DNA from: Hyphomicrobiales bacterium | GTDB taxonomy: Bacteria; Pseudomonadota; Alphaproteobacteria; Rickettsiales; JACKKO01 | Length of the DNA: 64,000 nucleotides | NCBI GenBank assembly: GCA_024236395.1 | Contig: JACKKO010000002.1 | Span: forward strand, 124,001 to 188,000 | Reading direction: 5' to 3' | Shown: positions 33,969 to 42,256 of the stretch, piece after piece | How positions within the stretch are numbered: position 1 is the stretch's first letter | Layout: each line of letters opens with the position of its first letter | Notes under the pieces: generated by a model | The model's input: only the letters and a program-made list of their open reading frames with translations | What the model was told of the DNA's origin: nothing | Database searches by the model: none | Program-made: the position numbers and the translations under genes

Positions 33969-34154
33969 TTACCAAGCAAGATAAATCTGAATAATGAGAC
34001 CTACCGTCATTATTACAGTCAGTACAACGATAGTAATTGTCAAATTTATAAGAGAATTAGTCTGTTTTGATGTTTCCTCACTAAATTTTTTTATAGTATC
34101 ATGCAATTCTTTCGTTGCCTTTGATCCACTCCATTCGTCTATTGGTATATTCAT
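33969..34154 (-). CDS. Small AT-rich tail-anchored membrane protein, unknown
   Basis: The 61-residue reading has a polar helix (LHDTIKKFSEETSKQTNSLI) and then one C-terminal membrane span (about 35-58: LTITIVVLTVIMTVGLIIQIYL). A longer frame back to 34256 exists, but its added part is Arg-rich and looks untranslated. Base composition is strikingly AT-rich compared with both neighbours. It lies about 130 bp from the 3' end of a tRNA-Leu gene, a common place for acquired DNA. Proteins of this shape occur widely as cargo of mobile elements; function unknown. Confidence 0.55.
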   Translation of the reverse strand: MNIPIDEWSGSKATKELHDTIKKFSEETSKQTNSLINLTITIVVLTVIMTVGLIIQIYLAW

Positions 34155-34288
34155 AATATTTTTTATATAACATGATCTCTTTAGAACAACATAAAAGAAA
34201 TTTTTTGTCCATCTTCGCCCAATGGGCCTCGCTAGGCGGAACCGTCCTAACTTCATAACACTTGGCTGTGCTTTACTACTACGGTCAA

Positions 34289-34375
34289 TGGTGCCCAGGA
34301 GAAGACTCGAACTTCCAAGGGATTGCTCCCACTAGTACCTGAAACTAGCGCGTCTACCAGTTCCGCCACCTGGGC
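34289..34375 (-). tRNA. tRNA-Leu (anticodon CAG), CCA encoded
   Basis: Acceptor stem GCCCAGG/CCTGGGC, discriminator A, then encoded CCA at 34289-34291. The anticodon loop is TTCAGGT on stem CTAGT/ACTAG, giving CAG. The T arm contains TTCGAGTC, and a long class-II variable arm (TGGGAGCAATCCCT) is present, as for leucine. Confidence 0.97.
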
Positions 34376-34435
34376 ACTGAGAGATACCGGGCATTCGGAA
34401 GATTTCCCCGCTACCCTTTGCAAACAGTGGAAATT

Positions 34436-34464
34436 GATATATATAGACTGGAACGAAAAAGCAA
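34436..34464 (-). promoter_or_regulatory. Candidate promoter of tRNA-Leu(CAG)
   Basis: On minus, TTGCTT (34459-34464) and TATATC (34436-34441) are 17 nt apart, with the mature tRNA beginning about 55 nt downstream. Confidence 0.4.
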
Positions 34465-34475
34465 TAACGGATTCC

Positions 34476-35396
34476 ATGCGGCAGAAAATAATTACCATTT
34501 TTGGAGGTTCGGGGTTTCTGGGGCGCTATGTCGCCAAGGCACTGGCAGCAGAGGGGTATGCTATCCAGATTGTCTCCCGCTATCCATCCAGAGCCGCGGA
34601 AGTAAAAGTATCCGGCGCGGTGGGCCAGATTACCCTGCTCAAGGGTGATATCCGCAAGAATGCCGAGGTGCAGGCAGCCATTGCGGGTTCCTGGGCGGTG
34701 GTCAACCTGGTGGGCGTATTGTTTGAACGCCGCCGCCAGAGCTTCGCCGCGATTCATGCACAGGGTGCCGAACGCATCGCCAAATTGGCGCGGGAATCCG
34801 GTGTCGAGCGCCTGATCCATATTTCCGCGCTGGGGGTGGATCAGCCCTCTGGCTCCCATTATGCACGCTCCAAGCGAAACGGCGAAAAAGCCGTACAGGC
34901 CGCCTTCCCCGATGTCACCATCCTGCGTCCCAGCATTGTTTTTGGCCCGGAGGACGATTTTTTCAACCGTTTTGCCAATATGGCCCGGTTCTTACCAGCT
35001 TTACCGCTCATTGGCGGTGGGAAAACCCGCTTCCAGCCGGTCTATGCGGGGGATGTGGCGGAAGCGGTCCGCCGCTGCCTGACTAAACCTGCTACCATCG
35101 GGCAAACCTACGAGCTGGGCGGCCTACACATCTATACCTTCCGTGAATTACTGGAATATATCCTGCAGCAAACCAGCCGCTCCTGCTGTCTGGTGAATAT
35201 CCCCTTCCCGCTGGCCAGCCTGGAAGCCAGCATCCTGGAATGGTTCCCCAAACCGCTCCTCACGCGGGATCAGGTGAAGCTACTGCATATAGATAATGTC
35301 GTCAGCAGTGAAAACTCCCTGCAAACACTTGGCATTACACCGCGCGGCATTGAACAGATTGTTCCCACCTATCTTGCGCGCTACCGCAAGCCCTGA
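34476..35396 (+). CDS. NDUFA9-like NAD(P)-binding epimerase-fold protein
   Basis: A 306-residue extended-SDR protein of the complex I NDUFA9 family. The nucleotide loop is IFGGSGFLGRYVA (8-20); LIHISALGVDQPSGSHYARSK holds the Y-x3-K pair, and ILRPSIVFGPEDDFFNRFA is typical of the NDUFA9 group. In alphaproteobacteria relatives are associated with respiratory complex I or ubiquinone-related functions; the exact role here is inferred. The ATG at 34476 is used. addA follows 12 nt after the stop, in the place where addB would normally stand. Confidence 0.88.
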   Translation: MRQKIITIFGGSGFLGRYVAKALAAEGYAIQIVSRYPSRAAEVKVSGAVGQITLLKGDIRKNAEVQAAIAGSWAVVNLVGVLFERRRQSFAAIHAQGAERIAKLARESGVERLIHISALGVDQPSGSHYARSKRNGEKAVQAAFPDVTILRPSIVFGPEDDFFNRFANMARFLPALPLIGGGKTRFQPVYAGDVAEAVRRCLTKPATIGQTYELGGLHIYTFRELLEYILQQTSRSCCLVNIPFPLASLEASILEWFPKPLLTRDQVKLLHIDNVVSSENSLQTLGITPRGIEQIVPTYLARYRKP

Positions 35397-35408
35397 TACT
35401 CTCCTCCG

Positions 35409-38400
35409 GTGGGCACCCAGACACCGAAACAGAAACACGCCGCCGATCCCAATGCCTCGGCCTGGGTCAGTGCGAATGCGGGCACCGGCAAAACCACCGT
35501 CCTGGTAGACCGCGTCCTGCGCCTTCTGCTGGAAGGCAACCGCCCTTCGCATATCCTATGCCTCACCTTTACCAAAGCCGCCGCCGCCAATATGCGGATG
35601 CGTATCCTGCACAAGCTGGGTGAATGGGCCACCCAGCCCGATGCAACGCTGGTGCACACCATCCATCAGCTCACCGGGAAGCCGGAAGCTGTCATCAGCA
35701 CCCCGGCCATCCGTAGGCTCTTTGCATATATTGTCGATCACCCGACGGAACTGCGCATTCAAACCATTCACGCCTTCTGTGAATCCCTGCTGAAGCGCTT
35801 CCCGCTGGAAGCAGGGCTACCTCCACATTTCCAGCTGATGGAGGATCAGGCACACTACGCCCTGAAGCAGGAAGCTATCCAGCGCGTCTTCAGTGCCTCC
35901 GCCCAACAGGAAAATCCCGCGTTGCAACAGGCCATTCGTACGCTAATCCTGCACACCTCGGAGTTTACATTGCGGGAAACGCTAAACACGCTGGTTTCGG
36001 ATAATGTCCGCCTGCGGCAACTTTTCATGGAGGATGAAACCAGCCCGGAAGCCATCCGGCAAGCCGTAGTGCAGATCAGCCATAACCTGCAGGAATACCT
36101 CCAGATTTCATCGGAATGCACCATCGAGCAACTTCAGGCTGATTTCTGCCAGGACAGTGCGTTTGACAGTACAATACTGAAAGAAACCGCTAAATCCCTT
36201 GAGAATAGCTCCAACACCAATCAGGAATTTGGCCAGATGATCCTTGATTGGCTCGCCTCCGATACCCCGCAACGTATCGCAACACTCAACACCTATCTAC
36301 ACACTTTCCTCACGGAGAAAGGAACCGCACGCGCCTTCCGGCTGGCAGAGAAATTTCAAAAAGCGTATCCGAAAACAGCACAGTATCTCGCCGCCGAAGC
36401 CGCACGTTGCCTACGCTACCTGGATGCACGGGCAACCCTGCAGCTTGCAGAACGTAGCGCGGCACTGCTTTGCCTGGCGGGGGAAACAGTTGCCATGATC
36501 CGCACCCTAAAAGCCGAACAGGGCTTGCTAGATTTTGATGATCTGATTCACCACAGTGTCCGCCTGCTGCAAACACCGGGTATCAGCGCATGGGTCATGT
36601 ATAAGCTGGATGAAGGGATTCATCACATCCTGGTGGATGAAGCGCAGGATACCAGCCCTGACCAGTGGATGATTATCCAGGCGCTGGCCGAGGATTTCTT
36701 TAGCGGCATCGGGCAGCGTGAGGAAACCATCACCCCCACCTTCTTCGCGGTGGGCGATGAAAAGCAATCAATCTATGGCTTCCGGGGGGCCGACGTAGAG
36801 CGTTTTAGCATCATGCAGGATTACTTTCGGCAACAGGTACAGGCGGCAGGACAGCACTGGTATGATGTCACGCTGGATCGCTCCTTCCGTTCCACACCGG
36901 AAATCCTCGCGCTGGCTGATGAGGTTTTCAAAGACCCACAATACCGGCAGGCGATCAGCTCTGCGGAAGAGCCGCTATGGCATGACCCACACCGCATTGA
37001 CGCCCCCGGCCGGGTGGAGTTATGGCTGGAAACACCCGAACCTCCGGCACGTAAAGAGAAACAGGAAGGCTGGAAAATCCCCGACACCTACCAGACAAAG
37101 GAAAATTCCCGTAATAAACAGGCGACCCAGATCGCCCGGACGATTAAGCACTGGATGGACTGTCAGCGCACCCTTCCGGCGCAGGGACGTCCGGTTCGGC
37201 CAGGGGATATCCTGATCCTGCTGAAAGACCGCGCCAGTGACCAGATGCATCTCTATTTGCGCGAACTGATGCTTGCTGGTCTTCCTGTTGCGGGGGCAGA
37301 CCGGCTGGATATGCTGGGGCATATTGCTGTGGAGGACATGCTGGCGCTCGTAGAGTTCCTGTTATTGCCGGAAGATGATTACAGCCTTGCCTGCGTATTA
37401 AAATCCCCACTGGCCGGACTGACGGAGGAAGACCTTTTTACCCTTTCCTATGGCCGGGATGGCACGTTATGGGAATCATTGCGGCAACACAGCGCCAATC
37501 ACCCGGAATATCAGACCATCACCGACTGGCTGAATACCCTGCTGAACAAAGTGGATTTCATCCGCCCGTTTGATCTGTTTATGACCGTACTGGAACAGGA
37601 TGGCGGCAGAGAACGTGCCATCGCCCGGCTGGGCCAGGAAGTCAATGACCCGCTGGATGCCCTGCTGGATACTGCCTTGCGCTACGAGCAGCAGCACCCC
37701 GCCAGTCTTCAGGGGTTTCTGCACTGGGTGCGTCAGGGGGATACCGTAATCAAGCGTGATGCCGAAGAAGCCGGCGATAAAATCCGCATCATGACGGTAC
37801 ATGGCGCAAAAGGCCTGCAGGCACCGATTGTGTTCCTGCCGGACATCCACCGCAATGCCAAGGGGAACGGCAGCAAGGATGCGCTGATCTGGCCGGATGA
37901 ACCGGCAGCTCCCTCCTTCCTGTGGTGGCAGAGCGCCGAGAAATCCTGCCCCACACCGGAAGCGTACCTCCGCGTGAAGCAGCAACAGGAACACACCCAG
38001 TACCGTGAATACCTCCGATTACTTTATGTTGCCATCACGCGGGCAGAAGATGAGCTTTATATTTGCAGCAGCAAAGAACCTTCCGAGAAAGGCACACAGG
38101 TCACCTGGTATGCGCTACTGCATCAGGCTATGCACACGCTGGCACAGGAGCAGGAGGTCACGCTCTATGATAATATGAAAATGCCGGTGTTACGGCTGGA
38201 AGGAAACGCCTATCATGCCGCAGAAGCCAGTACAGCCCAGCATCCGGAGGCACCGCCCCCCACCCCCCTGCTGCCTGCCTATTTCCATCAGCCGGCCCCA
38301 CAGGAATCTATCCAGAAGATACACAGCATCACAGCCAGCCAGCATATTGATCGGCCCGCGGGAGAGGTACAGAAACAGACACTCCGCCGGGGCAATATGA

Positions 38401-38849
38401 TTCACCAGCTTCTCCATCTGTTGCGCCCTCTGCCACAGGAACGGCGCCAACAGGCAGCAGAAAAACTGCTGGCCGATATATGGAACGGCAAGCAACGGGA
38501 TGCCATCATCCGGGAAGTGCTGGATACACTCCTCGCCCCGGCGCTACAGCCCTTCCTGCACGCGGAAACACGCAGTGAGGTAGCATTAACAGGTATGATC
38601 AACGGACATTACCTGCAGGGGCAGCAGATTGATCTCCTCTCGGTGACCCCGGCTGGCATCACCATTATTGATTTCAAAACCGACCAGCACCCTCCGGAAG
38701 ACCTCTCCGGTTACCGCCGGCAGCTGGCGGTATACCGCGCACTGGTGGCGCAGGTATTACCCGGAAGGCCTATCACCACTGCGCTTTTCTGGACAGCCAG
38801 CCAGCAGCTTAGCTGGGTGGAAACCGATGATATTGCCCTCGCCTCTTGA
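35409..38849 (+). CDS. addA: Double-strand-break repair helicase/nuclease AddA
   Basis: A 1146-residue UvrD-like helicase joined to a RecB-type nuclease. Walker A is SANAGTGKTTVLVDR (21-35), motif II is HILVDEAQDTSPDQW (about 409-423), and RLLYVAITRAEDELYI is motif VI. The C-terminal nuclease has IIDFKTD and YRRQLAVYR (the Q-x-x-x-Y motif). With AddB it resects DNA ends for RecA loading. The start is GTG at 35409. trxA follows, as in many alphaproteobacteria, but the expected addB upstream is absent. Confidence 0.95.
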   Translation: MGTQTPKQKHAADPNASAWVSANAGTGKTTVLVDRVLRLLLEGNRPSHILCLTFTKAAAANMRMRILHKLGEWATQPDATLVHTIHQLTGKPEAVISTPAIRRLFAYIVDHPTELRIQTIHAFCESLLKRFPLEAGLPPHFQLMEDQAHYALKQEAIQRVFSASAQQENPALQQAIRTLILHTSEFTLRETLNTLVSDNVRLRQLFMEDETSPEAIRQAVVQISHNLQEYLQISSECTIEQLQADFCQDSAFDSTILKETAKSLENSSNTNQEFGQMILDWLASDTPQRIATLNTYLHTFLTEKGTARAFRLAEKFQKAYPKTAQYLAAEAARCLRYLDARATLQLAERSAALLCLAGETVAMIRTLKAEQGLLDFDDLIHHSVRLLQTPGISAWVMYKLDEGIHHILVDEAQDTSPDQWMIIQALAEDFFSGIGQREETITPTFFAVGDEKQSIYGFRGADVERFSIMQDYFRQQVQAAGQHWYDVTLDRSFRSTPEILALADEVFKDPQYRQAISSAEEPLWHDPHRIDAPGRVELWLETPEPPARKEKQEGWKIPDTYQTKENSRNKQATQIARTIKHWMDCQRTLPAQGRPVRPGDILILLKDRASDQMHLYLRELMLAGLPVAGADRLDMLGHIAVEDMLALVEFLLLPEDDYSLACVLKSPLAGLTEEDLFTLSYGRDGTLWESLRQHSANHPEYQTITDWLNTLLNKVDFIRPFDLFMTVLEQDGGRERAIARLGQEVNDPLDALLDTALRYEQQHPASLQGFLHWVRQGDTVIKRDAEEAGDKIRIMTVHGAKGLQAPIVFLPDIHRNAKGNGSKDALIWPDEPAAPSFLWWQSAEKSCPTPEAYLRVKQQQEHTQYREYLRLLYVAITRAEDELYICSSKEPSEKGTQVTWYALLHQAMHTLAQEQEVTLYDNMKMPVLRLEGNAYHAAEASTAQHPEAPPPTPLLPAYFHQPAPQESIQKIHSITASQHIDRPAGEVQKQTLRRGNMIHQLLHLLRPLPQERRQQAAEKLLADIWNGKQRDAIIREVLDTLLAPALQPFLHAETRSEVALTGMINGHYLQGQQIDLLSVTPAGITIIDFKTDQHPPEDLSGYRRQLAVYRALVAQVLPGRPITTALFWTASQQLSWVETDDIALAS

Positions 38850-38874
38850 CTTGCCCCGCCGGGCTTCCTATGTA
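38846..38874 (+). promoter_or_regulatory. Candidate trxA promoter
   Basis: TTGACT (38846-38851) is followed after 17 nt by TATGTA (38869-38874), with TACAAT overlapping just downstream. The pair lies at the very end of addA, 32 nt before the trxA ATG. Confidence 0.4.
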
Positions 38875-38906
38875 CAATAGGATAAGACAGTTCAAAGGAG
38901 CGTATC

Positions 38907-39230
38907 ATGGCACAGGAAACAACCGATGCAAATTTCAAACAAGATGTACTGGAATCCGATACTCCGGTATTGGTCGATTTCTGGGCGGAATGGTGCGGCC
39001 CATGCCGTCAGCTCTCCCCGCTGATTGATGAGCTATCCAAGGAGTTCGACGGCAAACTAAAAGTGGTAAAGGTCAATATCGACCATAACCCGGAAACCCC
39101 CACGCAATATGGCGTGCGCGGCATCCCCACCCTGATCGTGTTCAAGGATGGCAAGCCTGCCGCTACGAAAGTGGGTGCCCTGCCCAAATCCGCGCTGCAG
39201 GAATGGGTCAACGGCACACTGGTTGCTTAG
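38907..39230 (+). CDS. trxA: Thioredoxin
   Basis: This 107-residue thioredoxin has active site W-C30-G-P-C33 in [15 protein letters not shown], cis-Pro in [12 protein letters not shown], and full length. It is a general disulfide reductant in the cytoplasm and partner of peroxiredoxins such as the Bcp encoded at 18527. The AAAGGAG ribosome site is strong. Confidence 0.97.
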   Translation: MAQETTDANFKQDVLESDTPVLVDFWAEWCGPCRQLSPLIDELSKEFDGKLKVVKVNIDHNPETPTQYGVRGIPTLIVFKDGKPAATKVGALPKSALQEWVNGTLVA

Positions 39231-39242
39231 CTTTTTTTAATT

Positions 39243-39304
39243 GTCATGCCGTCTTTATGACGGCATCCGGAAAACCAGACCCCGTCATAAAGACGGGGTG
39301 ACAG
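39243..39304. repeat. Palindromic intergenic repeat with TGTCA ends
   Basis: Two hairpins, ATGCCGTC-TTTAT-GACGGCAT (39246-39266) and ACCCCGTC-ATAAA-GACGGGGT (39279-39299), are inverted near-copies of one another. The unit begins at 39243 with TGTCA and ends with TGACA, so the whole element is a large imperfect palindrome. It lies between trxA and recR, which converge, and could also act as a transcription stop in both directions. Confidence 0.7.
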
Positions 39305-39355
39305 AAGAAAACGGCAATCACGACTTCACGCCCTCACGATTTCACGACCCCGGTG

Positions 39356-39952
39356 CTAATAATACTGCCGCGAGGCCAGCGCCGCGCCGAGGGTGCCATC
39401 GTCCAGATAGTCCAACTCACCACCCAGCGGAATGCCATGTGCCAGCCGGGAGGTTTTAACCCCGGCATCTTTCAGCCGCTCACTGATATAATGCGCGGTC
39501 GTTTGCCCTTCTACCGTAGCGTTCGTCGCCAGAATCACTTCCATTACTGCCTCATCACGGGCACGATTGACCAGTTTTTCAATCCCCAGTGCTTCCGGCC
39601 CGCGCCCATCCAGCGCAGAGAGCACACCACCCAGCACATGGTACCGCCCGCGAAAATTACGGCTGCGCTCCATCGCCCATAAATCGCCCACTTCCTCCAC
39701 CACGCAGATTTGCGCCGGGTCACGCCGCGTATCCGTACAGATCGCGCAGGGTGATACCGTATCCAGATTCCCGCAGATTTCACAGGTTTTTACATTTTCA
39801 GCGGCGGCCTGAATCGCCGTGGCCAGCGGTAGCATCATGCTTTCCCGCTGCTTCAGCAGATGCAGCACCGCGCGCCGCGCCGAACGTGGCCCCAGCCCCG
39901 GCAAACGTGAAAACAGCCCAATCAGGCGATCAATATGGGTATCTCCGGCCAT
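39356..39952 (-). CDS. recR: Recombination mediator RecR
   Basis: A 198-residue RecR: helix-hairpin-helix [13 protein letters not shown] at the N-terminus, a Cys4 zinc finger ([16 protein letters not shown]), and a Toprim domain starting ICVVEEVGD and including [13 protein letters not shown] and [16 protein letters not shown]. With RecO it loads RecA at gaps. It follows ybaB by 16 nt in the conserved dnaX-ybaB-recR order. Confidence 0.96.
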   Translation of the reverse strand: MAGDTHIDRLIGLFSRLPGLGPRSARRAVLHLLKQRESMMLPLATAIQAAAENVKTCEICGNLDTVSPCAICTDTRRDPAQICVVEEVGDLWAMERSRNFRGRYHVLGGVLSALDGRGPEALGIEKLVNRARDEAVMEVILATNATVEGQTTAHYISERLKDAGVKTSRLAHGIPLGGELDYLDDGTLGAALASRQYY

Positions 39953-39968
39953 GGCGCTTATTATCTAC

Positions 39969-40289
39969 CTAGAACGGAAGTTTCATACCCGGTGGAATCG
40001 GCAACCCGCTGGTCATATTCGCCATTTCGGCGTTGGTGGTTTCTTCCACCTTGCGGCGCGCATCATTAATAGCCGCCACCAGGAGGTCTTCCAGCATTTC
40101 AGTATCTTCCGGGTCAATCGCCTTCGGATCAATCTGTACTTTGCGCGCTTCTCCTTTGCCAGAAAGCGTCACCTGCACCATGCCACCCCCGGCAGCCCCA
40201 ACCACTTCCAGCTCGCCCATCTTTTCCTGCATTTCCTGCATTTTCTTCTGCATTTCCTGGGCTTGTTTCATCAATTTGTTTATATTCAT
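39969..40289 (-). CDS. YbaB/EbfC nucleoid-associated protein
   Basis: A 106-residue DNA-binding protein of the YbaB/EbfC family. The Met/Gln/Glu-rich helix LMKQAQEMQKKMQEMQEKMG leads into the strand segment VQVTLSGKGEARKVQIDPK and the L-x-D-L-L-V-A-A-I-N-D-A helix. It lies 20 nt after dnaX and 16 nt before recR, the usual gene order. Confidence 0.94.
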   Translation of the reverse strand: MNINKLMKQAQEMQKKMQEMQEKMGELEVVGAAGGGMVQVTLSGKGEARKVQIDPKAIDPEDTEMLEDLLVAAINDARRKVEETTNAEMANMTSGLPIPPGMKLPF

Positions 40290-40309
40290 AATATTACCTT
40301 TTGATTTAT

Positions 40310-42007
40310 TTAATTCTTTGCTGAATTTACTTCCGTAATATGGTCGGCAATATCAATCACCTCTGCCTGCGGTTTATGAATCGCTACAATCTCCGCACCG
40401 GGGAATGCTTCCAGGATCGCCTTTACATCCGGATCCTGCTCCGCCAGCGTTTGCTTTTCCTTTTCGTAGGCATCCTGCCGCTGTTCACGCAGGGTTTGGC
40501 GATCTTCTCCTTCGTTACTGACCACCACCGCCCAGGCCTGCCCGGTCCACGCGCGCAACCGTTCGCTCACCTGATTGGGCAAATCGGCCGGACACCCTTG
40601 CGTCATACGGAACGCCAGCCGACGGGCATTTACGTCATACGCCGTTACCTGCACTTCCTGCAACCAGTTATGGAGGAACGGCTCGCCGTAGACATCAAAT
40701 AAATCCACCAGCCTCTCAAATTGCTGCGGCAGCGGGGTACTTCCCGGGATTGGCTGCCGTGCAGAGGCATGCGCCGGGGCACGTGGGGCCGGAGCCGGGG
40801 CACTGGCCGACACTGGGACTGCGGAAACGCTCCCCTTCTCCTTTTTCCATTGCTTAATTAGGTCACCCGGCGGCGGCAAGTCAGCCAGGCACGCCAGCCG
40901 CACCAATACCATCTCCGCTGCCATGGATGGATTAGGCGCGGTTTGTGTTTCCCCCACGCCTTTGAGTAGCACCTGCCACATCCGCGCCAGATGCGCCAAT
41001 GAAAGCTTGGTGGCCAATTCTTTGCCCTTCCCACGCTCATATTCCGGGATGTGCTCGGCCTTTTCCAGCTCGGGTAAAATTTTAAACTGCGTCAGGAAGT
41101 GGGTAATTTCAGCCAGATCCTGAATAATCTGCGCTGGGCTACCACCTGCACGGTAGAGGTCTCGAAATACCCCGATTCCCTCGGCGATATGCCCGCTGAC
41201 CACTTCTTCAAACAGCGCCAGCAAACGCTCTTTCCCCACCAGCCCCAGCATATGCTGTACCTGCTCGGCCTGCACCGTGCCGCCGGACGCGTGAGCAATC
41301 GCCTGATCCAGTAGGGAAAGTGCATCCCGGACTGACCCTTCAGCGGCGTTGGCAATCATGGCCAGCGCGGCATCTTCAGCTTCGATGCCTTCTTTCTCGG
41401 CAATGCCTTTCAGGTGCGCGGCCAGCGTTTCCTTTTCCACCCGCGCCAGATCAAACCGCATACAACGGGAAAGAATCGTCACCGGAATTTTACGGATTTC
41501 CGTAGTCGCAAACAGGAACACCACGTGGGGCGGCGGCTCTTCCAGCGTTTTCAGCAGCGCGTTAAACGCGCTCTTGGAGAGCATATGCACTTCGTCGATG
41601 ATATAGACTTTATAGCGCGCAGACGATGGCAGGTAGTGCGCGTTCTCAATAATTTCCCGGATGTCATTAACCCCGGTTTTGCTGGCAGCATCCATCTCCA
41701 GCACGTCCACGTGCCGGTCTTCACTAATGGCCTTGCAGTGCTCACACACGCCGCACGGGGCAATGACCGGCTCTTTTCCCTGCCCGTCTTCCCCAATACA
41801 ATTCAGCGCCCGGGCGATAATGCGTGCGGTTGAGGTCTTCCCGGTTCCCCGGATGCCGGTGAGGATAAAAGCCTGTGGCAGACGCTTACCATGAATGGCA
41901 TTGCGCAGGGTACGCACCATTGCCTCCTGCCCGATGACATCCTCAAAGGTTTTCGGACGGTATTTGCGGGCTAAGACAATGTAGCCCTCCTCTTTCTGAC
42001 GCGCCAT
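40310..42007 (-). CDS. dnaX: DNA polymerase III clamp-loader subunit gamma/tau
   Basis: A 565-residue DnaX. Walker A is GIRGTGKTSTAR (about 51-62), the zinc module is NC...PCGVCEHC, Walker B is IIDEVHMLS, and the sensor segment is VVFLFATTEIRKIPVTILSRC. The C-terminal third has a Pro/Ala-rich linker (SASAPAPAPRAPAHASARQ) and a polymerase-binding tau domain. It loads sliding clamps and organises the replisome. The ATG at 42007 follows AAGGGAAATC. The SRP RNA gene lies immediately upstream on the same strand. Confidence 0.96.
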   Translation of the reverse strand: MARQKEEGYIVLARKYRPKTFEDVIGQEAMVRTLRNAIHGKRLPQAFILTGIRGTGKTSTARIIARALNCIGEDGQGKEPVIAPCGVCEHCKAISEDRHVDVLEMDAASKTGVNDIREIIENAHYLPSSARYKVYIIDEVHMLSKSAFNALLKTLEEPPPHVVFLFATTEIRKIPVTILSRCMRFDLARVEKETLAAHLKGIAEKEGIEAEDAALAMIANAAEGSVRDALSLLDQAIAHASGGTVQAEQVQHMLGLVGKERLLALFEEVVSGHIAEGIGVFRDLYRAGGSPAQIIQDLAEITHFLTQFKILPELEKAEHIPEYERGKGKELATKLSLAHLARMWQVLLKGVGETQTAPNPSMAAEMVLVRLACLADLPPPGDLIKQWKKEKGSVSAVPVSASAPAPAPRAPAHASARQPIPGSTPLPQQFERLVDLFDVYGEPFLHNWLQEVQVTAYDVNARRLAFRMTQGCPADLPNQVSERLRAWTGQAWAVVVSNEGEDRQTLREQRQDAYEKEKQTLAEQDPDVKAILEAFPGAEIVAIHKPQAEVIDIADHITEVNSAKN

Positions 42008-42039
42008 ACGAATGATTTCCCTTCTTGCACACTTAGGAA

Positions 42040-42136
42040 TAGGAGACTGAACAACGACCCAGCGCTACCCGTTACGGCTGCTTCCTCTCGGACCTGACCG
42101 GGTTGGCGGGCGAACTGCCCGTTGCCAGCCTCCCGC
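42040..42136 (-). ncRNA. ffs: 4.5S signal recognition particle RNA
   Basis: The domain IV hallmark GGTCAGGTCCGAGAGGAAGC is present on minus, with its symmetric and asymmetric loops. The ends close: GGAGGCTGGCAACG at the 5' side pairs with CGTTGTTCAGTCTCC at the 3' side with G-U pairs. The apical tetraloop position reads GAGA instead of the more common GGAA, still a GNRA loop. It sits directly before dnaX, a position seen in many bacteria. The exact ends are estimated to within a few bases. Confidence 0.93.
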
Positions 42137-42139
42137 CGT

Positions 42140-42168
42140 AAGGTAACGAAATGCACCTGAGGAGGCAA
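42140..42168 (-). promoter_or_regulatory. Candidate ffs promoter
   Basis: On minus, TTGCCT (42163-42168) and TACCTT (42140-42145) are 17 nt apart, and the -10 ends about 4-7 nt before the estimated RNA 5' end. Confidence 0.5.
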
Positions 42169-42256
42169 GCGGATTGCAAAAAAACTGTGCATTTTTGGCG
42201 GTTGATGTTATCTTGGGCGACAGTGAAGGGGTTTTGGAATCATAATAATTTAGCAC

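Noticed and set aside
33835..34288. Genomic island at tRNA-Leu(CAG)
   Set aside because: No integrase, no direct repeat of the tRNA 3' end found on the far side.
40835..40860. Possible programmed frameshift site in dnaX (AAAAAGGAG near the end of domain III)
   Set aside because: Only five A precede the G and the reading frame does not give a proper slippery heptamer; no stop follows closely with a stem.
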